Part shown: positions 33,260 through 42,057 of the stretch, one piece after another
Layout: every line of letters begins with the position of its first letter
How positions within the stretch are numbered: the stretch's first letter is position 1
Assembly (NCBI GenBank): GCA_039819545.1
Contig: JBCBRS010000004.1
Span: forward strand, 155,592-219,591
Origin: CALLPQ01 sp039819545
GTDB taxonomy: Bacteria; Pseudomonadota; Alphaproteobacteria; Caulobacterales; Parvularculaceae
Direction of reading: 5' to 3'
DNA length: 64,000 nucleotides
The notes under the pieces: generated by a model
Database searches by the model: none
What the model was told of the DNA's origin: nothing
The model's input: the letters and a program-made list of their open reading frames with translations, nothing else
Translations under genes and position numbers: made by a program

Positions 33260-34116
33260 CATAGGGCGTGCAGGTCTATGGGCGTCAAACCGAATGATTT
33301 CTTCGGTGTGTCATAGTCGCCCTCCAAAACCTCAAAATGCAAATGCTTGGGCACCTTGAAGCCTGCGGTTTGTCCCATGGGGCCAAGCGCAAACCCGATG
33401 GGGACCGCCGCGCCCACCACAACGCCGTCCGAAAAACGGGCAAGATGGGCATAGCGGGTAAAGACGCTATTCCCGTGATTGAGGAGGACGGTAAAGCCGT
33501 AATCGTCCCGATACTCAGCCTCAATAATCTGTCCATCGGCGGCGGCAAAAATGGTACCGCCATCTATGCTAAAATAATCGACGCCTCTATGCAGCTTCCC
33601 ATGGCGCCGACCAAACCCTGAAGACAAACAGGCCTTGCGTACAGGCATCATTGCCATGGTGATGCCTTTATAATCCACCAGCTGTCGATAGGTTTTGACA
33701 TGAGTGTGACTATCGACGGGCGGTGCATTGGAGATGGTCTTCATTTTGCACAGCTTGAGAAACGGCGCTAATCCGTTTGCGGATAAAATCTCTTCAACGG
33801 GGGAAATCGGTGCCGGCGCCACGCGGCCCTTGGTTGCCTTTAGGGTAACAAACTCACCGCCAGTTTTGGCGTCCTTCGCAATCTTTGCGACGATGACCCC
33901 GTCGGCTGGCCGCTGATTATCCACATGCCCATCGCTCTCCAGATCATCGAGCACAAGCTCGCGCGTACGCAGCGCATCGCGGATCATATCGCCAGATGCC
34001 AGCACCAGCTTATCCGTCGTTTCAATCACAACCGTCGGGGCCCGGTAAGTTGCGCCAAGCGCCCAACCGATGAAGCCACAACACAGCGGATACAAAATAC
34101 GAAAGATAAGTTTCAT
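33259..34116 (-). CDS. M23-family peptidoglycan endopeptidase, membrane-anchored
   Basis: The 285-residue protein has an N-terminal hydrophobic anchor (about 2-22) and a C-terminal LytM-type domain (about 165-285). Zinc ligands are recognisable in HRGVDYF (HxxxD) and HLHFEV (HxH), with YAHL between them, so it is probably an active D,D-endopeptidase acting on peptide cross-links in the periplasm. ATG 34116 is preceded by GGAGGTGG; the open frame runs to 34305, but that part overlaps a repeat element and has no ribosome site. Confidence 0.92.
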   Translation of the reverse strand: MKLIFRILYPLCCGFIGWALGATYRAPTVVIETTDKLVLASGDMIRDALRTRELVLDDLESDGHVDNQRPADGVIVAKIAKDAKTGGEFVTLKATKGRVAPAPISPVEEILSANGLAPFLKLCKMKTISNAPPVDSHTHVKTYRQLVDYKGITMAMMPVRKACLSSGFGRRHGKLHRGVDYFSIDGGTIFAAADGQIIEAEYRDDYGFTVLLNHGNSVFTRYAHLARFSDGVVVGAAVPIGFALGPMGQTAGFKVPKHLHFEVLEGDYDTPKKSFGLTPIDLHAL

Positions 34117-34198
34117 GGACCCGGCACCACCTCCATGAAGGATCGTACCCGGAAACCAGGCCTTGTGCAAAAGGGGCACACCAAGCCGGGCGGACGAA

Positions 34199-34242
34199 AA
34201 CGAGACTGCGTTTCCTTTTCGTCGAGTTAAAACGCAGTCTCG
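34199..34242 (+). repeat. Dispersed intergenic hairpin repeat, copy A
   Basis: A 13-bp perfect inverted repeat (CGAGACTGCGTTT, 34201-34213, and its complement at 34230-34242) encloses CCTTTTCGTCGAGTTA. A second, diverged copy in the same orientation lies at 45436-45480; the two share ACGAGACTGCGT, CCTTTT and AAAACGCA in the same order. In the 282-bp gap before the M23 gene this is the only notable element together with the palindrome at 34318. It may be a small REP/MITE-like element or an RNA-level hairpin. Confidence 0.6.
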
Positions 34243-34317
34243 ATCTTTTAGGTATCGCGCGTTCGAACCCAAGTCGATGGATGGGAACCATCGGTAGTGT
34301 CTCATGTGTGGATTTTA

Positions 34318-34333
34318 TGGCGATTAATCGCCA
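34318..34333. promoter_or_regulatory. 16-bp perfect palindrome
   Basis: TGGCGATTAATCGCCA is a perfect 16-bp dyad with no spacer, about 65 bp past the 3' end of the convergent unknown gene (34399). It could be an operator or recombination site. A nearby imperfect dyad (CGATGG / CCATCG, 34275-34293) increases the local symmetry. No function is assigned. Confidence 0.35.
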
Positions 34334-34398
34334 AAGACGGACATTTACATCAAAGAAATGAGCGTCTAGGCAAAAACTGAACGCGTCCGAAATGTGAT

Positions 34399-35001
34399 CT
34401 AAGAAGGTCGAGCAACACCAAGCTTTTTCGATAGAAGCTTGACGACTGGTTCTCGAGCATTTTGAGCTAAGAAATGTACAGGTATTTTAAATAAAAAGTT
34501 GCGGTACCTATATTTTTCGCGATCTCGGTCTTTAGATTTTACAAATTCAAGTAATTCAATCGTATGCGCACGATCAAAGGACCAAAGTATTTTGTTTTTG
34601 TATACTACCTGAAAAAAGGCATCTTCTGGCCATTTTAAATTATGTTTACGTCTGAAACCACAGGCTGAACATACAACGACGCCGATATCAAATCCGTGTC
34701 CTCGATAGAGGTATTTCGAGTGTTTCCAGCTATCAACTGAATAACCGTCAGGCAAATTGCCTGGATCATTCAATTCGAATTGGTGCAATCCATGAAAATA
34801 GAATGCCTTCTTGCGCCGATGTCCGTCGCTATCGGGAATAATGGCGAATTCAAAAATTTTTGAGTTTTTAAAATAATCCACATCTTTTTTGAAAGTAATA
34901 TTCACACATTCCGCAAATTCGAAAATTGCCTCTGCTTGGCAGTGAGGGCAATTCACGGTTACTATGTGAGGCATAGGGCTTGGTGTGTAAGGGTAGATCA
35001 T
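34399..35001 (-). CDS. Unknown protein with zinc-ribbon-type cysteine pairs
   Basis: The 200-residue protein has two CxxC pairs, CPHC (about residue 18) and CSAC (about residue 113), about 90 residues apart, which could bind one zinc ion together. The middle has aromatic-rich blocks (KAFYFHGLHQFEL) and the C-terminus is basic. ATG 35001 or the in-frame ATG at 34974 may be used. Codon use is AT-richer than in the flanking core genes, suggesting transfer. It is divergent from the gene at 35265. No family was identified with confidence. Confidence 0.68.
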   Translation of the reverse strand: MIYPYTPSPMPHIVTVNCPHCQAEAIFEFAECVNITFKKDVDYFKNSKIFEFAIIPDSDGHRRKKAFYFHGLHQFELNDPGNLPDGYSVDSWKHSKYLYRGHGFDIGVVVCSACGFRRKHNLKWPEDAFFQVVYKNKILWSFDRAHTIELLEFVKSKDRDREKYRYRNFLFKIPVHFLAQNAREPVVKLLSKKLGVARPS

Positions 35002-35264
35002 AGTTACTTATAATCAGGAAAGTTTGCTTTGGAAGCGCTGATATTTATGAATTTGCCTTCTGTCTATTTTCGGAGATGAGCTGTTGTTTAAGCGAATATC
35101 GACGAAGGGCGGCTTAGACCCAACTATTGCCTGATTGGCCGAATTTCAAACCGTCGATTCATCGCCAAGAACCGTCAATTCCGTGCATACCGCCAATGGC
35201 GGTACAGGAGCTTATATTGGACGAATGCTTTACCGAATAGGCGCGCGCAGGTACGCCGTCCAAA

Positions 35265-35711
35265 ATGGGTTTCCCGAAGGAAATAAGTACGCACGAAGAT
35301 CTCCGCTGCTGTCATGTCTGGCGCAGCATTGGTACACACATATGGTTTGAGTATGGCATTCCGAAAATTGAGTTGTTAAAAAATGGTCGTCGCACCGTGT
35401 ACGGAGAACTGACGCTGCATGTCGAGAGTGACAACTGGCGACTTATAGTTGACGGTCAGTGCCCCCTAGATTCCGACAGCGTGTCCGATGGCAATTTTAG
35501 AGCTTGTGGACCGAGGTGGTTTCTAGACAAACCTCTTCCGCAATTTGCCGACGGCTCCTCGAAACAAGTTGAACTGTCGTTCTCGCCCTCGATTTCACTT
35601 ATCGTATTTCCAGAAAGCTCTGGCGATGTCGATTATGAACTGTCAATCAGGCTTCCTGACGGAACGTATTGGGGATTTCTCTTCAATCGAGGGTGGTTCT
35701 TATCGTCATAG
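35265..35711 (+). CDS. Hypothetical protein in an AT-richer pocket
   Basis: A 148-residue open frame with a plausible beta-rich domain (about 40-145; HVESDNWRLIVDGQ and SISLIVFPES) ending in GTYWGFLFNRGWF. There is no signal peptide and no clear ribosome-binding site; an in-frame stop lies 9 codons before the ATG. It might be a decayed 5' end of a longer gene or a small immunity-like protein. The flanks (35002-35264 and 35712-35949) hold only short inverted repeats such as ACCGCC-AAT-GGCGGT and no recognisable gene. Confidence 0.42.
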   Translation: MGFPKEISTHEDLRCCHVWRSIGTHIWFEYGIPKIELLKNGRRTVYGELTLHVESDNWRLIVDGQCPLDSDSVSDGNFRACGPRWFLDKPLPQFADGSSKQVELSFSPSISLIVFPESSGDVDYELSIRLPDGTYWGFLFNRGWFLSS

Positions 35712-35949
35712 CTCTGCGTGCGACGAATGCGCTTGTTATTAGGCTGTTTACGTCCCGATTTCTGCCGTTGAATTTACTTTCGCAACCGTCAATTTTGGCC
35801 AATAGCCGCCTTCAAATTTCAAGCTGAGACACCATCGAACCATCGACGATCACACTTTTTGTGAACGCGCTCAAAGGTCGCAAAACCCCTTTACCGGGTG
35901 GGCCTGGCGAGAGCGTAGCCAGTCTTCCGCCTACGGCTTATTGGAGGCG

Positions 35950-36384
35950 CTAGGCCTCAATCGTCAGGGTCATATGCCGCGCGCGGGCTGCGTGCTCTAT
36001 GGCTGCCGCGCCGTCATCGGGCACATCAAGCTGGTTGCGGATCAGTTCCAGCACGCGAATTTCCGTCATGTCGAGATTTTCATCCGCCGTGACCACATCA
36101 ACAACGGCGGCATAGGCGGTCTCGGCCAGGTGAGCTGGTAGCGCGCCATGGGCGGCGGTCAGCACCTTGTGGAGGCCATCCTCGGAAGCCATAAGCTTAC
36201 CGCACGCCTCCGCCGTTTCCACGAGCGATTGCTCATCATTGCGATCAAAAAGCGGGAACGAGCGCACGACCCGGCCGATGGTCCGCAACTCCTCCGACGA
36301 AATCGCCCCGTCAGCCGCCGACGTCATGACCATCAGATAAATGATCGCTTCCTGGGACGTCAGTTGGGGGACGCTTTCTGCCAT
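35950..36384 (-). CDS. TerB-family protein
   Basis: A 144-residue all-helical protein of the TerB (tellurite-resistance/DjlA central) family. The characteristic blocks IIYLMVMTSAADGAISSEE and AYAAVVDVVTADENLDMTE carry the acidic metal-binding pairs. No other ter genes are nearby, so resistance to tellurite cannot be inferred. It is divergent from lysS. The window also has a TerB-J-domain protein at 32050-32829. Confidence 0.9.
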   Translation of the reverse strand: MAESVPQLTSQEAIIYLMVMTSAADGAISSEELRTIGRVVRSFPLFDRNDEQSLVETAEACGKLMASEDGLHKVLTAAHGALPAHLAETAYAAVVDVVTADENLDMTEIRVLELIRNQLDVPDDGAAAIEHAARARHMTLTIEA

Positions 36385-36637
36385 GGGTCTGTCTCCTGTT
36401 CGGTTGAACCGTAGGCTAAGCCATCCAGGGCAAAATCTGAATGCAAAAATGACACGCGGGCCGATCTTTCTGATCAGCCTCCCATTCCTTTAGCGGCCCT
36501 TTCACAACAGCAACGCCCATGGCCGCGACACCCGCACCGTGATGGGCACGCCTCTTTGACGCCCGCGTGACAAAACCGTAGAACACGCCTTCATACCAGC
36601 GCCTTTTGGCGATGCAGTGACCACACGGAACATCCCC

Positions 36638-38233
36638 ATGACCCAGAATCCCGCGTTTTCCGCCGACATTTTTGACAGTGCCAAGTCCTGGCCCTTTGCC
36701 GAGGCGCGGGCCCTGATCAAACGGCTCGACAAGATGAAGAAAACGGAGGGTCCCGTTGTCTTTGAAACGGGTTACGGCCCGTCGGGATTGCCCCATCTTG
36801 GTACCTTTGGGGAAGTTGCCCGCACCACCATGGTCCGGCGCGCTTTTGAGGCGTTGACCGGCCGGGAAACCCGCCTGATCGCGTTTTCCGATGATCTTGA
36901 TGGCATGCGCAAAGTGCCGCCGACGGTGCCAAACCCCGAAACGCTTGAACCGTTTTTGCAAAAGCCGCTGTCGGATGTGCCGGACCCGTTTGGCACCCAT
37001 GAAAGCTTTGCCGCCCATAATAATGCTCGGCTTCGCAAATTTCTTGACCAGTTTGGTCTCGACTATGACTTTATATCGTCTACCGATCAATATCGGAGCG
37101 GTGCCTTCAACGAGATGCTGGTGCGCATGCTCGATTGCTACGACGCGGTGATGGACATCATCCTGCCAACGCTGGGCGAAGAACGCCGGGCCACATACTC
37201 TCCTTTCCTGCCGATTTCACCCACCACCGGGCACGTGCTGTATGTGCCAATTCTGGAGCGTGATGCCAAAGCCGGCACCATTGTCTTTGAGGATACAAAT
37301 GGCGAGACGGTGAAAACCAGCGTCGCCGATGGCGCGGTAAAACTTCAGTGGAAGGCTGATTGGGCTGGACGCTGGTTCGCGCTGGGTGTTGATTATGAGA
37401 TGTCGGGTGAAGACCACACCGAATCCGTGCGCCTGTCGAACCGCATTGTCAAAGCGCTGGGCAGTGAGCCCCCGTCGGGTTTCAACTATCAGCTTTTCCT
37501 TGATGAGCAGGGCCAGAAAATCTCAAAAACGAAAGGCAATGGGTTGTCCATCGAAGAGTGGCTGACCTACGCCTCGCCGGAGAGCCTGTCGCTCTACATG
37601 TTTGCAAATCCCAAAAAAGCAAAGAAGCTCTATTTCGATATCATTCCCAAGACTGCCGATGAGTATCTTGCTCATCTTGATCGGTATAAGGATCAAGCCA
37701 ATAGCAACACGCCGGTCAAGGCCGTGGATAACCCCGTCTGGCATATCCATGAAGGCGCGCCGCCGCCCGCCTTTCCGCCGGTGACATTTGCTCTGTTGCT
37801 CAACCTCGTCAGCGCTGCGAGCGCCTCTGACAAAGACCAGTTATGGGGCTACCTCAAAGTCTACCGGCCGGGCGTTTCACCGGAAAATAATCCGCGTCTT
37901 GATGAAATGGTCGGCTACGCGATCAAATATTATGAGCGATTTGTTGCGCCCACAAAAACCTACCGCGCGCCCACCGATCAGGAGAAAGCGGGCTTAAGCG
38001 ATCTTGTGATCCGCCTGCGCGCCATGCCGGAGACACAGGATGTGGACGCCCTGCAAACAACGGTCTTTGATGCCGGTAAAGCGGTTGACTATGAAAACCT
38101 GCGCCAGTGGTTCAAGGGTATTTACGAGGTCTGTTTTGGCCAGTCAGAAGGCCCCCGGATGGGTAATTTTATTGCGATATACGGGGTTAAAAATACCGCC
38201 GATATGATTGAGGCCACACTGGCGAAGACCTGA
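36638..38233 (+). CDS. lysS: Class I lysyl-tRNA synthetase
   Basis: This enzyme charges tRNA-Lys. It is the class I (archaeal-type, LysK-like) enzyme used by many alphaproteobacteria, not the class II LysS fold. The HIGH-type signature is PSGLPHLGTF (about residue 42) and the KMSKS-type signature is KISKTKGN (about residue 289). Length is 531 residues from ATG 36638; a GTG at 36617 would add seven residues. It stands alone on the plus strand between a TerB gene and the convergent metH gene. Confidence 0.95.
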   Translation: MTQNPAFSADIFDSAKSWPFAEARALIKRLDKMKKTEGPVVFETGYGPSGLPHLGTFGEVARTTMVRRAFEALTGRETRLIAFSDDLDGMRKVPPTVPNPETLEPFLQKPLSDVPDPFGTHESFAAHNNARLRKFLDQFGLDYDFISSTDQYRSGAFNEMLVRMLDCYDAVMDIILPTLGEERRATYSPFLPISPTTGHVLYVPILERDAKAGTIVFEDTNGETVKTSVADGAVKLQWKADWAGRWFALGVDYEMSGEDHTESVRLSNRIVKALGSEPPSGFNYQLFLDEQGQKISKTKGNGLSIEEWLTYASPESLSLYMFANPKKAKKLYFDIIPKTADEYLAHLDRYKDQANSNTPVKAVDNPVWHIHEGAPPPAFPPVTFALLLNLVSAASASDKDQLWGYLKVYRPGVSPENNPRLDEMVGYAIKYYERFVAPTKTYRAPTDQEKAGLSDLVIRLRAMPETQDVDALQTTVFDAGKAVDYENLRQWFKGIYEVCFGQSEGPRMGNFIAIYGVKNTADMIEATLAKT

Positions 38234-38325
38234 AGACGCATCTGCATTCGCAGTAGGGCTTTTGCCTCAGGCCCTGTGGAAAATAAAATTTGCGCCGTGA
38301 AAATGGGCACTTAGCACCGAAAAGC

Positions 38326-38378
38326 GCAAAGCGTGCACCGGCGTTTGTCTGGGGCACGCGCTGTTTGCTTTCATTTTT
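38326..38378 (+). terminator. Probable intrinsic terminator of lysS
   Basis: GCAAAGCGTGC pairs with GCACGC and TTTGC (four-base bulge) across a loop of about 17 bases, and is followed by TTTCATTTTTG. It is located about 100 bp downstream of lysS. The bulge and spacing make the call moderate. Confidence 0.45.
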
Positions 38379-38423
38379 GTGACAGTCGGTTAAATACGAC
38401 CGGGGTCTGAGGGTGCTTTGAAT

Positions 38424-38516
38424 ATGCCGATCATTGTCAAAAACATTTCAATCGTCATAGCTGGTATCGCCTGCGGCGGCAGCCTGATGCTGATCGCCTG
38501 CCTGTTGACCTCGTAA
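38424..38516 (+). CDS. Candidate 30-residue single-helix membrane protein
   Basis: A short open frame of 30 codons encodes one hydrophobic helix (NISIVIAGIACGGSLMLIAC) ending LLTS. GAGGG lies 10 bases upstream of the ATG, and an in-frame TTG six bases earlier is an alternative. It sits between the lysS terminator and the convergent metH stop. Composition and ribosome site suggest a real small membrane protein, but no family comparison was possible. Confidence 0.38.
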   Translation: MPIIVKNISIVIAGIACGGSLMLIACLLTS

Positions 38517-38524
38517 AACGGGGC

Positions 38525-41176
38525 TCACGCCTCCGGATCGTAATTGAGATTGGGCTGCAGCCATTTTTCCGCCTCGCCAAGGGTCATCCCTTTTCGCCGA
38601 GCATAATCTTCCACCTGATCTTTCTCAATTTTACCAACGCCAAAATAAAGCGACTCCGGATGGGAGAAATATAGTCCGCTTACCGACGATGGCGGCGTCA
38701 TGGCAAAGCTCTCGGTCAACCCCATCCCCGCATTATCGGTTGCGTTCAACAGATGAAAAATCGTCGCTTTTTCGGTGTGGTCTGGCTGCGCCGGATAGCC
38801 CGGTGCCGGGCGAATACCGCGATAGTCTTCACCAATCAGCGTTTCGATATCGCGCGCGGCACCATCCTCATAGGCCCAGAAATCCCGGCGGACAACCTCG
38901 TGCAAATGCTCTGCAAAAGCCTCAGCGAGACGATCAGCCAACGCCTTTGCCATGATTGAGGAGTAGTTATCTTCCGCCCGATCATACCGATTGGCGAGCG
39001 CTTCCTCCCCAATGCCAGCCGTGACAGCAAACGCCCCTATATAATCCGGACACCCCTTATCGCGCGGCGCAACAAAATCAGCGATACAGTAATTGGCCGC
39101 GCCGGAGCGCTTCGACATTTGCTGGCGCAGCCCAAAAAGACGGGTCAGCTCGGTAGCGCGCGCTTCATCCGTAAAAAGAACAATATCATCGCCGTCACTT
39201 TGAGCAGGCCAGAAACCGCACACCCCGTGGGCGGTAAGTTGCCCCTCCTCCACAATGGTTTTCAGCATGGCTTGGGCATCGTCAAACAAGGGCCGTGCCG
39301 CCTCGCCCACAACCTTGTCATCAAGCAGAGCAGGATATTTCCCGTGCAGGTCCCAAGAGGCAAAAAACGGCGTCCAATCGATATACCGCGCCAGGGTGGC
39401 GAGATCATAATTGCGCAGCACCTTCGTGCCCAAAAAGCTTGGCTTGGGTGGCACATAAGATTGCCAGTCGATCTTTGGCTGGTTCTCCCGCGCTTTAGCG
39501 ATGGCGACACGCGGACTACGATCGCGCCCCGCCTCGAATTTTGTCTTGATGCTCGTGTAATCGCTTTTGATTTTATCGAGATAGCTTGTGCGTTGTTCCT
39601 CGGAAATCAGGGTCGAGGCAACACCAACGGCACGGCTGGCGTCTGTCACATAGATCACCCCATGCTCATAGTTCGGAGCAATCTTGACCGCCGTGTGGGC
39701 AATGGAGGTTGTTGCCCCGCCAATAAGCAGCGGCACCGTAAAGCCCTGTCGCTGCATCTCGGCGGCCACATGGCGCATTTCGTCAAGACTTGGCGTGATC
39801 AGACCTGACAGGCCGATAATATCCACATCGTGCTTTTTCGCCTCTTCCAGAATGGTTGCGGCGGGCACCATGACGCCAATATCAATCACTTCATAGTTGT
39901 TACACTGAAGAACAACGCCAACGATATTCTTGCCGATGTCATGCACATCGCCCTTTACCGTCGCCATCAGGATTTTACCCGCAGGCTTGCCTTGCTCTAG
40001 GCCCTGTTCCTCTTTTTCTTTTTCCATAAAGGGGGTCAGGTGCGCTACCGCCTGTTTCATCACCCGCGCGGACTTCACCACTTGCGGCAGAAACATCTTT
40101 CCCGAGCCGAACAGATCACCAACGATATTCATGCCGTCCATCAACGGCCCCTCAATCACATGGAGGGGTCGGCCCAGTTTCTGCCGCGCCTCCTCAGTAT
40201 CGTCCACAATATAATCCGTAATGCCCTTAATGAGCGCATGGGACAGGCGCTCTTCTACCGGGTTTTCTCGCCAACTCAGGTCTTCCTTGCGTTGTTGCCC
40301 GGCCTCGCCGCGATAATTCTCCGCGATATCAAGAAGCCGCTCGGTGGCATCTGACCGACGATTGAGGATCACGTCTTCCACCGGCTCGCGCAATTCTGCC
40401 GCGATCTCATCATAAATCGCCAACTGACCTGCATTGACGATACCCATATCCATGCCAGCCTTGATGGCGTGGTAGAGGAACACCGAATGCATGGCCTCGC
40501 GTACCGGTTCATTCCCACGGAAAGAGAACGAGATGTTCGACACCCCGCCTGAAACCCGCGCATGGGGTAAGTTCTCTTTGATAAACGCCGTCGCCTCAAT
40601 AAAATCGACGGCGTAATTGTCATGTTCTTCGATCCCCGTTGCCACGGCAAAAACATTGGGATCGAAAATGATATCCTCTGGCGGAAATCCGATTTCTTCC
40701 GTAAGAAGACGATAGGACCGTTCGCAAATCTCATTCTTGCGCGCAGCAGTATCGGCCTGACCATCTTCATCAAAGGCCATGACAACCGTCGCGGCGCCAT
40801 AGCGCATAATGGTCCGCGCTTGTTCGAGAAAAGGCTCCTCGCCCTCTTTCAGGGAAATCGAATTGACGACGGCTTTGCCCTGGACGTTTTTTAACCCCTC
40901 GACGATCACTTCCCATTTGGAACTGTCGATCATAATGGGAACGCGGCAGATATCGGGCTCACTGGCGATCAGACGCAAAAAGGTGCGCATGGCGTAAACC
41001 CCGTCGAGCATGCCTTCGTCCATATTGACGTCAATAATTTGCGCACCATTTTCCACCTGCTGGCGGGCAACGGCGAGCGCTTCGTCATAATCTTCGTTTT
41101 TAATCAGTTTACGGAACCGGGCGGAGCCTGTGACATTGGTCCGCTCGCCGATATTGATAAAAGTCCTTTGCGTCAC
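38525..41176 (-). CDS. metH: Cobalamin-dependent methionine synthase, folate/B12/reactivation domains only
   Basis: The protein remethylates homocysteine with methyl-cobalamin. The 883-residue product begins at the pterin-binding domain (TFINIGERTNVTGSARFRKL), continues through the cobalamin cap and binding domain (DVHDIGKN, the lower-ligand His motif) and ends with the AdoMet reactivation domain. It lacks the N-terminal homocysteine-binding barrel (about 330 residues) found in E. coli MetH. GTG 41176 overlaps the metF stop as GTGA and gives the conserved N-terminus. In relatives a separate homocysteine-methyltransferase gene supplies the missing half; none is present in this operon. Confidence 0.94.
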   Translation of the reverse strand: MTQRTFINIGERTNVTGSARFRKLIKNEDYDEALAVARQQVENGAQIIDVNMDEGMLDGVYAMRTFLRLIASEPDICRVPIMIDSSKWEVIVEGLKNVQGKAVVNSISLKEGEEPFLEQARTIMRYGAATVVMAFDEDGQADTAARKNEICERSYRLLTEEIGFPPEDIIFDPNVFAVATGIEEHDNYAVDFIEATAFIKENLPHARVSGGVSNISFSFRGNEPVREAMHSVFLYHAIKAGMDMGIVNAGQLAIYDEIAAELREPVEDVILNRRSDATERLLDIAENYRGEAGQQRKEDLSWRENPVEERLSHALIKGITDYIVDDTEEARQKLGRPLHVIEGPLMDGMNIVGDLFGSGKMFLPQVVKSARVMKQAVAHLTPFMEKEKEEQGLEQGKPAGKILMATVKGDVHDIGKNIVGVVLQCNNYEVIDIGVMVPAATILEEAKKHDVDIIGLSGLITPSLDEMRHVAAEMQRQGFTVPLLIGGATTSIAHTAVKIAPNYEHGVIYVTDASRAVGVASTLISEEQRTSYLDKIKSDYTSIKTKFEAGRDRSPRVAIAKARENQPKIDWQSYVPPKPSFLGTKVLRNYDLATLARYIDWTPFFASWDLHGKYPALLDDKVVGEAARPLFDDAQAMLKTIVEEGQLTAHGVCGFWPAQSDGDDIVLFTDEARATELTRLFGLRQQMSKRSGAANYCIADFVAPRDKGCPDYIGAFAVTAGIGEEALANRYDRAEDNYSSIMAKALADRLAEAFAEHLHEVVRRDFWAYEDGAARDIETLIGEDYRGIRPAPGYPAQPDHTEKATIFHLLNATDNAGMGLTESFAMTPPSSVSGLYFSHPESLYFGVGKIEKDQVEDYARRKGMTLGEAEKWLQPNLNYDPEA

Positions 41177-42057
41177 GCCGCCTGCTCCAGAGCCGATTTC
41201 CGTTTGACGCCCAGCATATGGCACAGCGCACACACAAGATCGGCGCGGTTCAGCGTGTAAAAGTGAAAGGATTTGACCCCTTGCTCAGCAAGATCGAGAC
41301 ATTGTTCTGCTGCCACGGTTGCCGCCACGAGTTGACGGGTGGCCGGGTCATTGTCGAGATTTTCAAACAGCCGCAAATACCGCTCGGGCACACTGGCCCC
41401 GCACATGTCGGCCATACGCATCAGAGATTTGAAGTTATTGATGGGCATGATGCCCGGCACGATGGGAATTGTGATACCCGCTTTGCGCACCCGGTCCACA
41501 TATCGCAAGTACACGTCATTATCATAGAAAAACTGGGTGATGGCGCGCGTTGCCCCGTGGTCGATCTTCGCTTTCAGAAGATCAATATCAGCATCAAAGT
41601 CAGCACTTTCGGGGTGTTTTTCCGGGTAGCACCCGACACTCACTTCAAAGGGCGCAATTGCGCGCGCGCCCCGCGCGAGATCGGCAGCATTTTCATAGCC
41701 ATTGGGGAACGGCGTATAGTGCTCACCAATCCCTTCAGGTGGATCTCCGCGCAGCGCCACCAGATGGCGCACCCCCACCCGCCAGTAATCGCGCAAGACC
41801 TCATCGACCTCATCGGTTGTGGCATTCACGCAGGTGAGGTGTGCCGCAACATTGAGCGGCGTTTCTTTCTTGATACGCGAAACTGTATCGTGGGTGCGTT
41901 CGCGTGTTGATCCGCCTGCCCCATAGGTTACCGATACGAAGTCGGGGCCGAACGGCATCAGTTTTTCAATCGATTGCCATAAGGTATCGCTCATGGCTTG
42001 GGTTTTCGGCGGGAAGAACTCGAAAGAGATGTGAAAATCGCTCATCTTGGCTCTCAT
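41173..42057 (-). CDS. metF: Methylenetetrahydrofolate reductase MetF
   Basis: This FAD enzyme makes 5-methyl-tetrahydrofolate for MetH. The 294-residue protein has the N-terminal ISFEFFPPKT block, the GAGGSTRERT and VALRGDPPEG folate/FAD segments and TQFFYDNDVYLRYVDR. It overlaps the regulator gene upstream (ATGA) and metH downstream (GTGA), so the three genes are translationally coupled. An in-frame ATG at 42045 is a possible later start. Confidence 0.96.
   Translation of the reverse strand: MRAKMSDFHISFEFFPPKTQAMSDTLWQSIEKLMPFGPDFVSVTYGAGGSTRERTHDTVSRIKKETPLNVAAHLTCVNATTDEVDEVLRDYWRVGVRHLVALRGDPPEGIGEHYTPFPNGYENAADLARGARAIAPFEVSVGCYPEKHPESADFDADIDLLKAKIDHGATRAITQFFYDNDVYLRYVDRVRKAGITIPIVPGIMPINNFKSLMRMADMCGASVPERYLRLFENLDNDPATRQLVAATVAAEQCLDLAEQGVKSFHFYTLNRADLVCALCHMLGVKRKSALEQAA

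Noticed and set aside
34250..34300. tRNA-like GTTCGAACCC
   Set aside because: The T-loop-like string is not accompanied by an acceptor stem, anticodon arm or D arm on either strand.
35135..35350. Short plus-strand frame beginning MAEFQTVDSS
   Set aside because: It overlaps the better 148-residue frame in another phase, starts with TTG without a ribosome site, and shows no domain.
36416..37090. 224-codon minus-strand frame over the start of lysS
   Set aside because: Mostly antisense to the conserved class I lysyl-tRNA synthetase; composition is that of a shadow frame.
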